A stretch of 64,000 nt of DNA, taken from contig CALWLS010000006.1 of NCBI GenBank assembly GCA_944381575.1, positions 1-64,000 on the forward strand, in the 5' to 3' direction. The stretch is from an uncultured Lachnospiraceae bacterium (GTDB lineage: Bacteria > Bacillota > Clostridia > Lachnospirales > Lachnospiraceae). The notes under the pieces are model-generated. The model ran no database searches, was not told where the DNA came from, and saw nothing but the letters and a program-made list of their open reading frames with translations. This document shows positions 26,707-34,791 of this stretch, piece by piece. A program made the translations under genes and the position numbers. Position 1 is the stretch's first letter; the number at the start of each line of letters is the position of its first letter.

Positions 26707-27849
26707 ATGGCATTAATAGAATTTGATAATTACAAATCCGAACTGGGATCCTACAGGCCTACGCTGGATGAGATAAAAGGATCCCTGGATCTGGATAATA
26801 AAAAACAGCGTATAGCTGAGATGGAAAGACAAATGGAGGAGCCGGGATTCTGGGACGATCCTGAGAAATCCACTAAGATAGTAAAGGAGGCCAACTCCCT
26901 AAAGAGCGCAGTCACAAGATATGAAAAGCTTGCGAGGCAGTACGAGGATATAGAGACACTTATAGAGATGGGCCGGGAGGAGGACGATCCGGATCTTGCG
27001 TCCGAGGCCGGAGAGGAGCTTGCAGGCTTCAAAAAGGATCTGGAGGATATGCGTACTTCACTGCTCTTATCCGGGGAGTACGACCATAATAATGCCATCC
27101 TTGCACTTTCGGCAGGAACCGGCGGGACTGAGGCCATGGACTTTAACGAGATGCTCTACCGTATGTATATGAGATGGTGCGAGCGCCATGGAATGACGGT
27201 CAAGCTCATGGATTATCAGGAGGGCGACGAAGCCGGCATAAAGGGCGTTACCTTTACTGTGGAAGGTGAAAACGCTTACGGGCTTCTGAAGTCGGAGATG
27301 GGCGTACACAGGCTTGTACGCATCTCACCGTTCAACGCTCAGGGCAAGAGACAGACCTCCTTCTGTTCAGTGGATGTTATGCCTGAACTGGATGAATCCA
27401 TAGAGATAGATATCGATCCTTCGGACTTGAGGATCGATACGTACCGTTCTTCAGGAGCAGGCGGACAGCACATCAATAAGACCTCATCTGCCGTCAGGAT
27501 AACACATATCCCTACAGGAATAGTATGCGCCTGCCAGGAGGAGCGTTCACAGTTCCAGAACAAGGACAAGGCCATGGCAATGCTGAAGGCCAAGCTGTTC
27601 ATGTTAAAGCAGCAGGCTCATGCTGAAAAGCTGTCGGACATCAGGGGAGAGGTAAAGGATATAGCCTGGGGCAGCCAGATCAGGAACTATGTGCTGCAGC
27701 CGTACACCATGGTAAAGGACGTGCGGACAGGCGAAGAGACCGGTAATGCACAGGCAGTGCTTGACGGAGACATAGATCAGTTTATAAGCGCATATCTCAA
27801 ATGGCTCCAGCTTGGAAAACCGGACAGGAGAGTCGCAGATACCGATTGA
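26707..27849 (+). CDS. prfB: Peptide chain release factor 2, no programmed frameshift
   Basis: ATG at 26707 follows GGGAGAACAG; the frame opens earlier inside the hairpin. It is 380 residues. The SPF-type specificity region (RLVRISPFNAQGKRQTSF) recognises UGA, and the GGQ motif is at 252-254 in SSGAGGQHINK. In most bacteria an in-frame UGA after about codon 25 requires a +1 shift; here the equivalent segment reads KGSLDLDNKKQ in one frame (AAAGGATCCCTGGATCTG), so autoregulation by frameshifting is absent. RF2 releases peptides at UGA and UAA. Confidence 0.96.
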   Translation: MALIEFDNYKSELGSYRPTLDEIKGSLDLDNKKQRIAEMERQMEEPGFWDDPEKSTKIVKEANSLKSAVTRYEKLARQYEDIETLIEMGREEDDPDLASEAGEELAGFKKDLEDMRTSLLLSGEYDHNNAILALSAGTGGTEAMDFNEMLYRMYMRWCERHGMTVKLMDYQEGDEAGIKGVTFTVEGENAYGLLKSEMGVHRLVRISPFNAQGKRQTSFCSVDVMPELDESIEIDIDPSDLRIDTYRSSGAGGQHINKTSSAVRITHIPTGIVCACQEERSQFQNKDKAMAMLKAKLFMLKQQAHAEKLSDIRGEVKDIAWGSQIRNYVLQPYTMVKDVRTGEETGNAQAVLDGDIDQFISAYLKWLQLGKPDRRVADTD

Positions 27850-27877
27850 GTTCGGAACTAAATAAAATCAAAAATTG

Positions 27878-27926
27878 CCGGACGGACCGCCCAGCCCATC
27901 AGGACTGACGGGACCGCCCGGTTTTT
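27878..27926 (+). terminator. Terminator of prfB
   Basis: CCGGACGG (27878-27885) pairs with CCGCCCGG (27914-27921) with one mismatch, followed by TTTTT. Confidence 0.7.
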
Positions 27927-27984
27927 GTATGGAAAATGACAGCTGAAGAGGGAAATTTATGCAGAAAAAATTTTGAATCAGCTA

Positions 27985-28013
27985 TTTACAAATCTGATAT
28001 TTAGTAGTAAAGT
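27985..28013 (+). promoter_or_regulatory. Probable promoter of the feo operon
   Basis: TTTACA (27985-27990), 17 bases, TAAAGT (28008-28013). The operator palindrome at 28020 would cover the transcription start. Confidence 0.45.
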
Positions 28014-28019
28014 ATCGTT

Positions 28020-28035
28020 GTTAGCTGAGGCTAAC
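28020..28035. promoter_or_regulatory. Palindromic operator upstream of feoA, DtxR/IdeR-like
   Basis: GTTAGCTGAGGCTAAC is a perfect 6-4-6 palindrome with TTAG-N6-CTAA architecture. The same layout recurs upstream of the DUF2325 gene at 31374-31387, and a weaker copy TTAGCATATACTAT lies at 28054-28067. TTAG/CTAA half-sites are typical of iron-sensing DtxR-family repressors; the actual regulator is not in this window. Confidence 0.65.
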
Positions 28036-28117
28036 AAATTTTTACATTAAATGTTAGCATATACTATTAATACATATTAGATAGATATGTATAATGATGT
28101 GCTTAAGGAGGGACATG

Positions 28118-28327
28118 ATGCCTTTAACATTTGCTGAAAAAGACAAGGAAGCCATTATAAAGAAGATAAACGGCACGCCTGAGGTAAGGCAGCACCTTGC
28201 GGATATGGGCTTTGTCGTTGGAGGCGGAGTCACCGTTATAACGTCCATAGACGGGAACCTGATAGTCAGCGTTAAGGGAGCCCGCATAGCCTTAAATAAT
28301 TCAATGGCTAATAAAATCATCATCTGA
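28118..28327 (+). CDS. feoA: FeoA family protein (first copy)
   Basis: Tandem ATGs lie at 28115/28118; AAGGAGG at 28105-28111 gives better spacing for 28118, so 69 residues. The SH3-like FeoA fold is visible: HLADMGFVVGGGVTVITSID and ISVKGARIALNNSMA-type strands near the C terminus. FeoA binds or stimulates FeoB, the membrane Fe(II) transporter. First gene of the iron cluster, behind a DtxR-like operator. Confidence 0.9.
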   Translation: MPLTFAEKDKEAIIKKINGTPEVRQHLADMGFVVGGGVTVITSIDGNLIVSVKGARIALNNSMANKIII

Positions 28328-28410
28328 CCGGAGAAAAAGGCTGCATTTAAGGGATAATGTCCGGAATGGCCTTAAGGCTGTTCATCCGGATAAGATATAA
28401 GGAGGATAAG

Positions 28411-28632
28411 GTGAAAACATTAAAGGATGCCGAAGTCGGATCGACCGTTAAAGTAGTAAAGGTAAACGGCGAAGGGGCTGTCAGGAGAAGGATCATGGAT
28501 ATGGGCATAACCAAGGGAGCGGTGATCAATATCATGAAGGTGGCTCCGCTGGGAGATCCCATAGAGGTTACCATAAGAGGATATGAACTTACTCTGCGTA
28601 AAGCAGATGCAGAGATGATAGCGGTTGAGTAA
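28411..28632 (+). CDS. feoA: FeoA family protein (second copy)
   Basis: The frame opens at 28357, but AAGGAGGATAAG directly precedes GTG at 28411, giving 73 residues beginning MKTLKDAEVGSTVKVVKVNG. RRRIMDMGITKGAVINIMKV and DPIEVTIRGYELTLRKADAE are the canonical FeoA strands, closer to the family consensus than the first copy. Two FeoA paralogues before FeoB are common in clostridia. Probably a cytoplasmic partner of FeoB. Confidence 0.92.
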   Translation: MKTLKDAEVGSTVKVVKVNGEGAVRRRIMDMGITKGAVINIMKVAPLGDPIEVTIRGYELTLRKADAEMIAVE

Positions 28633-28669
28633 CTGAAATGATAAGGATAAGGACGGTTATACGATAAAG

Positions 28670-30802
28670 ATGAATATTACCATAGCTTTAGCGGGAAATC
28701 CTAACTGCGGAAAAACAACTTTGTTCAATGCGCTCACCGGATCCAATCAGTATGTGGGAAACTGGCCGGGCGTAACTGTTGAAAAAAAGGAAGGCAAGCT
28801 TAAGAAACATAATGATGTGACGGTCACCGACCTTCCGGGTATTTATTCTCTTTCGCCATATACCCTCGAAGAGGTGGTGGCAAGAGATTATCTTACGAAT
28901 GAGAAACCAGACGTCATACTTAACATAATCGACGGTACCAATCTTGAGAGAAACCTCTATCTGACCACACAGCTTTTAGAGCTGGGGATACCTATGGTGG
29001 TTGCGGTCAACATGATGGATATCATCAATAAAAACGGAGACCGTATAGATAAGGCAGGACTTGAACAGGAGCTGGGCTGCAGGGTCGTAGGCATATCGGC
29101 GCTCAAAGGGGAAGGTATTTCAGAAGCCGCGGACGCCGCCATCAAGGCAGCCGGAGACAGGATAAAGCCGGCGCCTCACAGATTTGCGGCGGATGTGGAA
29201 GAGGCGGTATCAAAGATCGAAGATATCATAGCCCCAAAGGTACCTGCCGACATGAAAAGATGGTATGCGGTAAAGGTATTCGAGAGGGATGAAAAGATAC
29301 TTGAGAAGCTGTCCGTGAGAGATGCCGATCCGATAATCAGAGCTGTAGAGGAGGCCCGGGACGACGATCCGGAAAGCATCATAACAAATGAACGTTATGA
29401 ATACATAACCTCTATTATATCAGACTGCATAAACAGAAAAACCGTAAGGAAGCTTACGCTGTCCGATAAGATAGACAGAGTCGTCACCAACAGGATACTT
29501 GCTCTTCCGATATTTGCCCTCATAATGTTCGTGATCTACTACATAACTGTATCTACCATAGGTACGGTCGTTACGGACTGGACAAATGACGTGCTCTTTG
29601 GAGAATGGCTGATGGGAGGAGCTGAGACGCTGCTTACGAATGCCGGTGCGTCAGACTGGGTAATTTCCCTTGTGGTGGACGGTATATTAGGCGGTATAGG
29701 AGCTCCGGTGGGCTTTGCTCCTCAGATGGCCATAATGTTCCTCTTCCTTTCAATACTTGAGGACTGCGGATACATGGCAAGAGTTGCCTTCATCATGGAC
29801 AGGATATTCAGGAAATTCGGACTTTCCGGAAAGTCATTCATATCCTTTATGATAGGCTCCGGCTGCGGCATACCGGGCATCATGGCAACGAGGACCATCG
29901 AGGAGGAAAAGGACCGTCGAATGACCATGATGACCACGACCTTCATGCCGTGCGGCGCGAAGCTTCCGGTTATAGCCCTTGTTTCTGGATTTATACTTGG
30001 CGGCGATGTATGGTGGTTTGCCCCGGTGATATATTTCTCGGCTATAGCGATAATAATTATTTCATGCATAATCCTTAAGAAAACGGCAGCCTTTGCCGGG
30101 GATCCGGCACCGTTTGTAATGGAGCTGCCACAGTACCACATGCCTTCACCTAAGAACGTACTGCTTCATGTATGGGAGAGGGTATGGGCATTCCTTAAGA
30201 AAGCCGGAACGATACTCTTCGTATGCTGTGCCGTAATGTGGTTCCTTGGAAGCTTCGGCATCCAGGACGGTACCTTCGGCCTTGTTGATACGGAGTACTG
30301 CTTCTTAAGATACATAGGCGATGCAATAGCATGGATATTTGCACCGCTTGGATTCGGAACCTGGCAGGCCGTTGCATCCTCCATATCAGGATTTGTGGCA
30401 AAGGAGGGAATCCTTTCAACCATGGGAGTCCTGGCAGGCCTTGGAGAAGTAGAGGAATACGCGGTAGATATGCACAATCAGTTTGCTGCATTCTTCCCGT
30501 CAAATATAGCTGCGGTATCCTTCCTGTTCTTTAACCTGTTCGATTCGCCATGCCTGGCAGCAATATCGACATTAGCTAAGGAAATGGGCAACAGAAAGTA
30601 TTTCTGGTATACGATACTTTTCCAGAATGTGCTCTCATACTGCATTGCTCTTATGATCTATCAGATCGGCGGACTTATCCTGGGACAGGTGGCCTTTGGA
30701 ATTGGCACGATCGCGGCATTTATAGTACTTGCAATAGTCCTGTATCTGCTGTTCAGGCCTGATCCGAATAAAAAAAGGCAGACGGCAGGAGTAACAGCAT
30801 AA
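28670..30802 (+). CDS. feoB: Ferrous iron transporter B
   Basis: 710 residues. The N-terminal G domain has GNPNCGKT (9-16), VEKKEGKL, DLPGIYSL and NMMD (G4-like). The membrane part (from about residue 275) includes GSGCGIPGIMATRT and ATTFMPCGAKLPV, the Cys-containing Gate motifs for Fe(II) passage. It imports Fe(II) across the cytoplasmic membrane under iron limitation. It lies 37 bases after the second feoA and four bases before a small membrane protein gene. Confidence 0.97.
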   Translation: MNITIALAGNPNCGKTTLFNALTGSNQYVGNWPGVTVEKKEGKLKKHNDVTVTDLPGIYSLSPYTLEEVVARDYLTNEKPDVILNIIDGTNLERNLYLTTQLLELGIPMVVAVNMMDIINKNGDRIDKAGLEQELGCRVVGISALKGEGISEAADAAIKAAGDRIKPAPHRFAADVEEAVSKIEDIIAPKVPADMKRWYAVKVFERDEKILEKLSVRDADPIIRAVEEARDDDPESIITNERYEYITSIISDCINRKTVRKLTLSDKIDRVVTNRILALPIFALIMFVIYYITVSTIGTVVTDWTNDVLFGEWLMGGAETLLTNAGASDWVISLVVDGILGGIGAPVGFAPQMAIMFLFLSILEDCGYMARVAFIMDRIFRKFGLSGKSFISFMIGSGCGIPGIMATRTIEEEKDRRMTMMTTTFMPCGAKLPVIALVSGFILGGDVWWFAPVIYFSAIAIIIISCIILKKTAAFAGDPAPFVMELPQYHMPSPKNVLLHVWERVWAFLKKAGTILFVCCAVMWFLGSFGIQDGTFGLVDTEYCFLRYIGDAIAWIFAPLGFGTWQAVASSISGFVAKEGILSTMGVLAGLGEVEEYAVDMHNQFAAFFPSNIAAVSFLFFNLFDSPCLAAISTLAKEMGNRKYFWYTILFQNVLSYCIALMIYQIGGLILGQVAFGIGTIAAFIVLAIVLYLLFRPDPNKKRQTAGVTA

Positions 30803-30805
30803 AAA

Positions 30806-30940
30806 ATGAGCACAAACCTGACGGTGAATCTTACTGATGCCATAGTAATAGTGTTAGTCCTCCTCCTGTGCGCCGTCGCCGTAAAGAGCATAATAGGATT
30901 TTTTAAACCGAATCCCGGCGATGACGATGAAGAGGACTGA
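30806..30940 (+). CDS. 44-aa membrane protein after feoB
   Basis: ATG at 30806, three bases past the feoB stop. The protein is MSTNLTVNLTDAIVIVLVLL, one transmembrane helix (about residues 11-32), then a short basic piece and an acidic tail ending DDDEED. It is too short for routine calling but open, in tight register with the operon and of sensible membrane composition. It could be a FeoC-like or FeoB-stabilising subunit; this is inference from position. Confidence 0.6.
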   Translation: MSTNLTVNLTDAIVIVLVLLLCAVAVKSIIGFFKPNPGDDDEED

Positions 30941-31060
30941 CACGAGCCTTCCGGCAAAGAAAATGCCTGAAAAGTAAACCATGGGATGGCAAAAACCCCT
31001 AAGGCAGATGCAAAGGGCAAAATGCCGGAAGCAAAGTGCACGGAAAAGGAGGCACGGGAA

Positions 31061-31288
31061 ATGAGCCAGCTGCTTAATTCAGGTATAACGGATATAGCCG
31101 TATGCGCAATAATAGCCGCGCTGTGTATAGCGATCACAGTTTCAGAGGTAAGAAAAAAAATAAAAGCAAAAAGAAACGGCACCTGTGCGTATGGATGCGC
31201 CTACTGCAGCGGCTGCACGTCATGCAGCTGCGGCGGACAGGAATCAGGCTGTTCACAGAAAGTTAATGCAAAGCGCGGCCAAAAGTAA
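31061..31288 (+). CDS. FeoB-associated Cys-rich membrane protein
   Basis: AAAAGGAGG nine bases before ATG 31061 sets the start within a longer frame; 75 residues. A transmembrane helix (about 10-29) is followed by a basic stretch and the cysteine cluster CAYGCAYCSGCTSCSCGG, which could bind iron or a metal cofactor. The layout matches the FeoB-associated Cys-rich membrane protein family found after feoB in Firmicutes. Probably assists Fe(II) uptake at the membrane. Confidence 0.85.
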   Translation: MSQLLNSGITDIAVCAIIAALCIAITVSEVRKKIKAKRNGTCAYGCAYCSGCTSCSCGGQESGCSQKVNAKRGQK

Positions 31289-31334
31289 GCTGTGAGGGCA
31301 GATAAAAACTGTCTGATCATAAATAACCCCTTCG

Positions 31335-31356
31335 GGCGCCCTGAAATACGGGCGCC
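31335..31356 (+). terminator. GC-rich hairpin after the feo operon
   Basis: GGCGCCC (31335-31341) pairs with GGGCGCC (31350-31356). The following bases TGACATTTAA are a poor T-tract, so termination may be partial. Confidence 0.45.
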
Positions 31357-31373
31357 TGACATTTAAGGCTATG

Positions 31374-31387
31374 TTAGCTTAAACTAA
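31374..31387. promoter_or_regulatory. DtxR-like operator upstream of the DUF2325 gene
   Basis: TTAGCTTAAACTAA repeats the TTAG-N6-CTAA architecture of the feoA site and shares the leading TTAGCT. It lies about 50 bases before the DUF2325 start. This links the gene to the same iron regulon. Confidence 0.6.
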
Positions 31388-31435
31388 TATAACATATAAA
31401 ATAAATATGATTTATGAAAGGAGGCATAAGCCGTA

Positions 31436-31714
31436 ATGAGCATAGTTATTTTAGGCGGAAATGAATGTATGGAAAGGAGATACAAGGATCTGTGCAGCGA
31501 ATATAAATGCAGCGCAAAGGTATTTACCAAGCCTTCAGGAAATCTTAAAAGCAAGATAGGAAACCCGGACCTGATGGTGCTCTTTACCGGCACCATGTCT
31601 CACAAAATGGTCCATGCGGCGGTCACGGACGGCCGGAGCGAGACTGTAATAGAAAGATCTCATTCAAGCTCTCTTTCGGCCCTCAGAGGGATACTGGATA
31701 AATACGCCTCATGA
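31436..31714 (+). CDS. DUF2325 family protein
   Basis: 92 residues, beginning MSIVILGGNECMERRYKDLC, with LMVLFTGTMSHKMVHAA and HSSSLSALRGIL. This matches DUF2325, small cytoplasmic proteins often beside feo or other metal genes in clostridia; the function is not established. GAAAGGAGG lies upstream. A 16-bp palindrome ACGCCTCATGAGGCGT (31704-31719) spans its stop codon. Confidence 0.85.
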   Translation: MSIVILGGNECMERRYKDLCSEYKCSAKVFTKPSGNLKSKIGNPDLMVLFTGTMSHKMVHAAVTDGRSETVIERSHSSSLSALRGILDKYAS

Positions 31715-31798
31715 GGCGTTAAAAGCACAAAATAAGGATTACTAAAGTTCAGTATCCATAAGGAATGTATTGGATCACTGTAAGAAAGAGGAAGTGAC

Positions 31799-32350
31799 AT
31801 GTCGGAGGAATATTTAGTCAGATACAGTTCGCCGACGCTTGCCGGCATAAAGACCGGAAGCCTGTTTATGTGTCCAATGGATAGCAGGGAGAACGTCATA
31901 CAGGAAATATCCCGGTATAACCAGCTGCTCCTGGATAAGGGCTTATGCATGGTACCGGTAAAATTCAACGCTGACAGCGTACTTATATATGTATTCAGGC
32001 CAAAGAGACTTGAAAATGATCTGAATGCGCCCATGGCAAGAAAGATACTTAAAAATGCGGGCTATGGCAGCAGCACCTGCATGGGATTTCTTTCAGAGCT
32101 TTTGGAACGTGTCAGAAAAGGCGGGGATTTCCCACATGAGATAGGGCTGTTTCTCAGCTATCCGCCGGAGGATGTAAAAGGCTTTATGGATAATTCGGCA
32201 GAAAATTATAAATGTGTGGGAGACTGGAAGGTTTACGGTGATGTAAATGCTGCCAAAAGGACCTTTGCCTTATATGACAGATGTAAAAAGACATACTGCA
32301 GGCTGATCAAAAAGGGTATGAGCTTAAGGGAGCTTGTCGTAGCAGTATGA
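31799..32350 (+). CDS. DUF3793 family protein
   Basis: 183 residues, matching the DUF3793 family: an early SPTLAGIKTGSLF, a central PVKFNADSVLIYVFRPKRL, then EIGLFLSYPPEDVKGFM and CVGDWKVYGD toward the end. DUF3793 genes commonly lie next to feo genes and flavodoxin in Lachnospiraceae; the activity is unknown. It is cytoplasmic, with no signal peptide. AAGAGGAAGTGAC precedes the ATG. It sits between DUF2325 and flavodoxin, supporting a role in iron-limited growth. Confidence 0.88.
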   Translation: MSEEYLVRYSSPTLAGIKTGSLFMCPMDSRENVIQEISRYNQLLLDKGLCMVPVKFNADSVLIYVFRPKRLENDLNAPMARKILKNAGYGSSTCMGFLSELLERVRKGGDFPHEIGLFLSYPPEDVKGFMDNSAENYKCVGDWKVYGDVNAAKRTFALYDRCKKTYCRLIKKGMSLRELVVAV

Positions 32351-32464
32351 TGGTCCGGGACTTGTGGCTGAGGCCGGGACAGGATATATGATACCGGCCG
32401 TGGAAAAGTTTGTAACTGCCAAAAAAATGGCGATAATATATTTTTAACAGAAAGGAAGAACCTT

Positions 32465-32890
32465 ATGAGTAAGGTAGCAGTTGTTTATTGGAGCGGCTCA
32501 GGCAATACTCTGGCTATGGCGGAGGCCGTGCTTGAAGGAGCAAAAAGCTCGGGAGCAGAGGCAGAGCTGATCCAGGCGGGAGATTTCGGACCGGAAAAGG
32601 TATCCGGCTATACCGGCATTGCCTTCGGCTGCCCGGCCATGGGAGCCGAACAGCTTGAGGAAAGTGAATTCGAGCCTATGTGGCAGGCCGTGAAAGGAAA
32701 TCTTATCGGAAAAAGGATAGGGCTTTTCGGATCCTACGGCTGGGGAGACGGAGAGTGGATGAGGGTCTGGCATGCGGATGCCGAAAGCGAAGGCATAGGA
32801 CTCTGCACAGAGTGCGTTTTAGGACATGAAGCACCAGATGAGGAAACTCTTGAAAAATGCAGGGCTCTTGGACAGGCCGTTGCAGCGTAA
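32465..32890 (+). CDS. Flavodoxin
   Basis: 141 residues. The FMN phosphate loop VVYWSGSGNTLAMAEA is at about 5-20; the 50s-type loop FGCPAMGAEQLEE and the aromatic loop FGSYGWGDGEWM follow. Flavodoxin replaces ferredoxin as an electron carrier when iron is scarce, so its place after the feo cluster fits. AGAAAGGAAGAACCTT precedes the ATG. A 15-bp terminator follows. Confidence 0.95.
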   Translation: MSKVAVVYWSGSGNTLAMAEAVLEGAKSSGAEAELIQAGDFGPEKVSGYTGIAFGCPAMGAEQLEESEFEPMWQAVKGNLIGKRIGLFGSYGWGDGEWMRVWHADAESEGIGLCTECVLGHEAPDEETLEKCRALGQAVAA

Positions 32891-32934
32891 ATTTCAGAAT
32901 AATTAAAGTATTACCCCTTCTTAAATATGTGAAA

Positions 32935-32974
32935 ACAGACGGCTGGACTTAAAAAAAGGTCCAGCCGTCTGTTA
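32935..32974. terminator. Bidirectional terminator after flavodoxin
   Basis: AACAGACGGCTGGAC (32935-32949) pairs exactly with GTCCAGCCGTCTGTT (32960-32974). It lies between the flavodoxin gene and the convergent membrane protein gene. Confidence 0.8.
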
Positions 32975-33060
32975 TGTGATAGGCCTGCATCAGATGCAGG
33001 CTGTTATGCCGTATAATGTAACTGTATGATCTGTCAGCGGATCTTATTGAGATCGCAGGA

Positions 33061-33429
33061 TCAGTACGCCATCAGCTGCGAGAACATCTCCAGCGACATT
33101 CCGTACTGGCTGAGCATGTCGGAGATCAATGAGGTAAGCCTCGGACCCGCAACGGGATCCAACAGCATGGAGTAGATGAGATACAGACCGTAATAGGCTA
33201 TCGCTGATAAAATAACATCTATTATGCCTATGGCAAGCCCGGCTCCGATACGGGCCTCGGGATTGTTCATCCTGGCGGTCACTGCAAAGGCTATGGCCAT
33301 GACGCCGCAGAAGAAACCGTAGTAAATACCTGAAGGGAAAAAGGTAAGATAAAAGATCATACCTATGATGGCAAGCCAGGTACTGTATTTTCCAAATTTG
33401 AGATAGATTTTTGAAGCATTATCGTTCAT
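33061..33429 (-). CDS. Small integral membrane protein, unrecognised
   Basis: 122 residues with three or so hydrophobic segments (about 17-45 as one or two helices, 58-82). A YSTWLAIIGMIFYLTFF start and GAGLAIGIIDVILSAI middle recall DUF4190-like small membrane proteins, but the match is not secure. It is transcribed convergently to flavodoxin and divergently from tsaE. No function can be assigned. Confidence 0.65.
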   Translation of the reverse strand: MNDNASKIYLKFGKYSTWLAIIGMIFYLTFFPSGIYYGFFCGVMAIAFAVTARMNNPEARIGAGLAIGIIDVILSAIAYYGLYLIYSMLLDPVAGPRLTSLISDMLSQYGMSLEMFSQLMAY

Positions 33430-33537
33430 TATGCGGATACTATATCATCAAAAGAGCTTTGTTTCAACAGGCTTTACTGTGATATAATATGGAAGCACGC
33501 GTAAGGACATGCAGTTTGGATTTTGGATAAAGAGGAT

Positions 33538-33969
33538 ATGATTATTGAAACAAGCTCCGAAAAGGAGACCTTTGACATAGGGGAGAGGCTTGGAAAAAAA
33601 GCCCTGCCGGGAAGCATATATTGTCTTGACGGAGACCTTGGAGCGGGGAAGACCGTTTTTGCCAAGGGATTCGCCAGGGGACTCGGCATAGATGAGCCCG
33701 TCACGTCGCCTACATTTACCATAGTTCAGGAATATTCAGGCGGCAGGCTTAAGCTTTATCATTTTGATGTTTACAGGATAGCGGATCCTGACGAGATGGA
33801 AATGATAGGGTACGAGGAGTATTTTTACGGAGACGGCGTCTGCCTTGTGGAGTGGTCTGAGCTGATAGAGGAGCTGATCCCGGATGAGGCGGTGCGCATA
33901 AATATAAGCAGGGAAAACTTAAAGGGTGACGACTTCAGGCTGCTTGAGATAGAGGGAGCTGAAATATGA
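33538..33969 (+). CDS. tsaE: tRNA t6A biosynthesis ATPase TsaE
   Basis: ATG 33538 (MIIETSSEKETFDIGERLGK) is the usual N terminus; a TTG at 33523 in frame is also possible. The P-loop GDLGAGKT is at 32-39, and PTFTIVQEYSGG and HFDVYRI follow. TsaE powers cycling of the TsaB-TsaD complex, which adds threonylcarbamoyl to A37 of ANN-decoding tRNAs. It overlaps tsaB by four bases (ATGA) and starts the operon tsaE-tsaB-rimI-rnz-tsaD-ispD. Confidence 0.95.
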   Translation: MIIETSSEKETFDIGERLGKKALPGSIYCLDGDLGAGKTVFAKGFARGLGIDEPVTSPTFTIVQEYSGGRLKLYHFDVYRIADPDEMEMIGYEEYFYGDGVCLVEWSELIEELIPDEAVRINISRENLKGDDFRLLEIEGAEI

Positions 33970-34784
33970 AAATACTTGGAATAGAATCCTCCGGGCTCAC
34001 GGCCTCGGCAGCAATAGTGGAGGACGGGATACTTAAATGCGAGTTTACCGTTAACAATAAGCTTACCCATTCTGAGACTCTGCTTCCCATGATAAGGGAA
34101 ATGTGCCGGATATCAGGCATGGATGCGGCGGACTGCGACGCCGTGGCCGTATCCTGCGGACCGGGTTCATTTACAGGATTAAGGATAGGCGTTGCAACTG
34201 CAAAGGGCCTTGCCCTTGCATATAACATACCGGCAATAAGGGTATCGACACTGGATGCCATGGGAGTGCCTTTAAGCCGCATAACACACTCCATTGTTTG
34301 TCCGATTATGGACGCAAGGAGAGGACAGACCTACGCTGCGGCATATCTTGACGGGGGCAGCGTGGTCAAAAGGGGAGCCTACGACATATATGATTATATC
34401 GGCATCCTGAACGGGCTTATGGAAGACGGAACAAAAGAGTTTATATTTGTCGGAGACGGAGTTCCGGTATTTTCCGGCATGATCAGGGAAAAGCTTGAAG
34501 GAAAGATCTGTTTTGCAGGGCCGGAGTATAACAGGCAGAGGGCTGCGCAGGTCGCTGAGCTTGGAGCTTTAATGTTTAAGGACTGGCTTTTGGCAAATGA
34601 GCTTACGACGGACAGTTTAAGGGCTCTTGGAGCCGACGGCATTAAATGCTACGGCGGCGGGGTGATGAATTCTGATGAGCTGGTGCCGGAATATATGAGA
34701 AAGTCCCAGGCGGAAAGAGAAAACGAAATGGGACTTTTGGAGGACGCCGGGGAACACAGTCTCAAAAAGCTCAGGGCACACTGA
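33966..34784 (+). CDS. tsaB: t6A complex subunit TsaB
   Basis: 272 residues. ILGIESSGLTASAAIVEDG at the N terminus and GPGSFTGLRIGVATAKGLA identify TsaB (YeaZ). MDARRGQTYAA is also typical. It is an ASKHA-fold, catalytically inactive partner that dimerises with TsaD. The C terminus (about 235-272) is a longer charged tail than in E. coli. Translationally coupled to tsaE. Confidence 0.95.
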   Translation: MKILGIESSGLTASAAIVEDGILKCEFTVNNKLTHSETLLPMIREMCRISGMDAADCDAVAVSCGPGSFTGLRIGVATAKGLALAYNIPAIRVSTLDAMGVPLSRITHSIVCPIMDARRGQTYAAAYLDGGSVVKRGAYDIYDYIGILNGLMEDGTKEFIFVGDGVPVFSGMIREKLEGKICFAGPEYNRQRAAQVAELGALMFKDWLLANELTTDSLRALGADGIKCYGGGVMNSDELVPEYMRKSQAERENEMGLLEDAGEHSLKKLRAH

Positions 34785-34791
34785 TTTCGAT

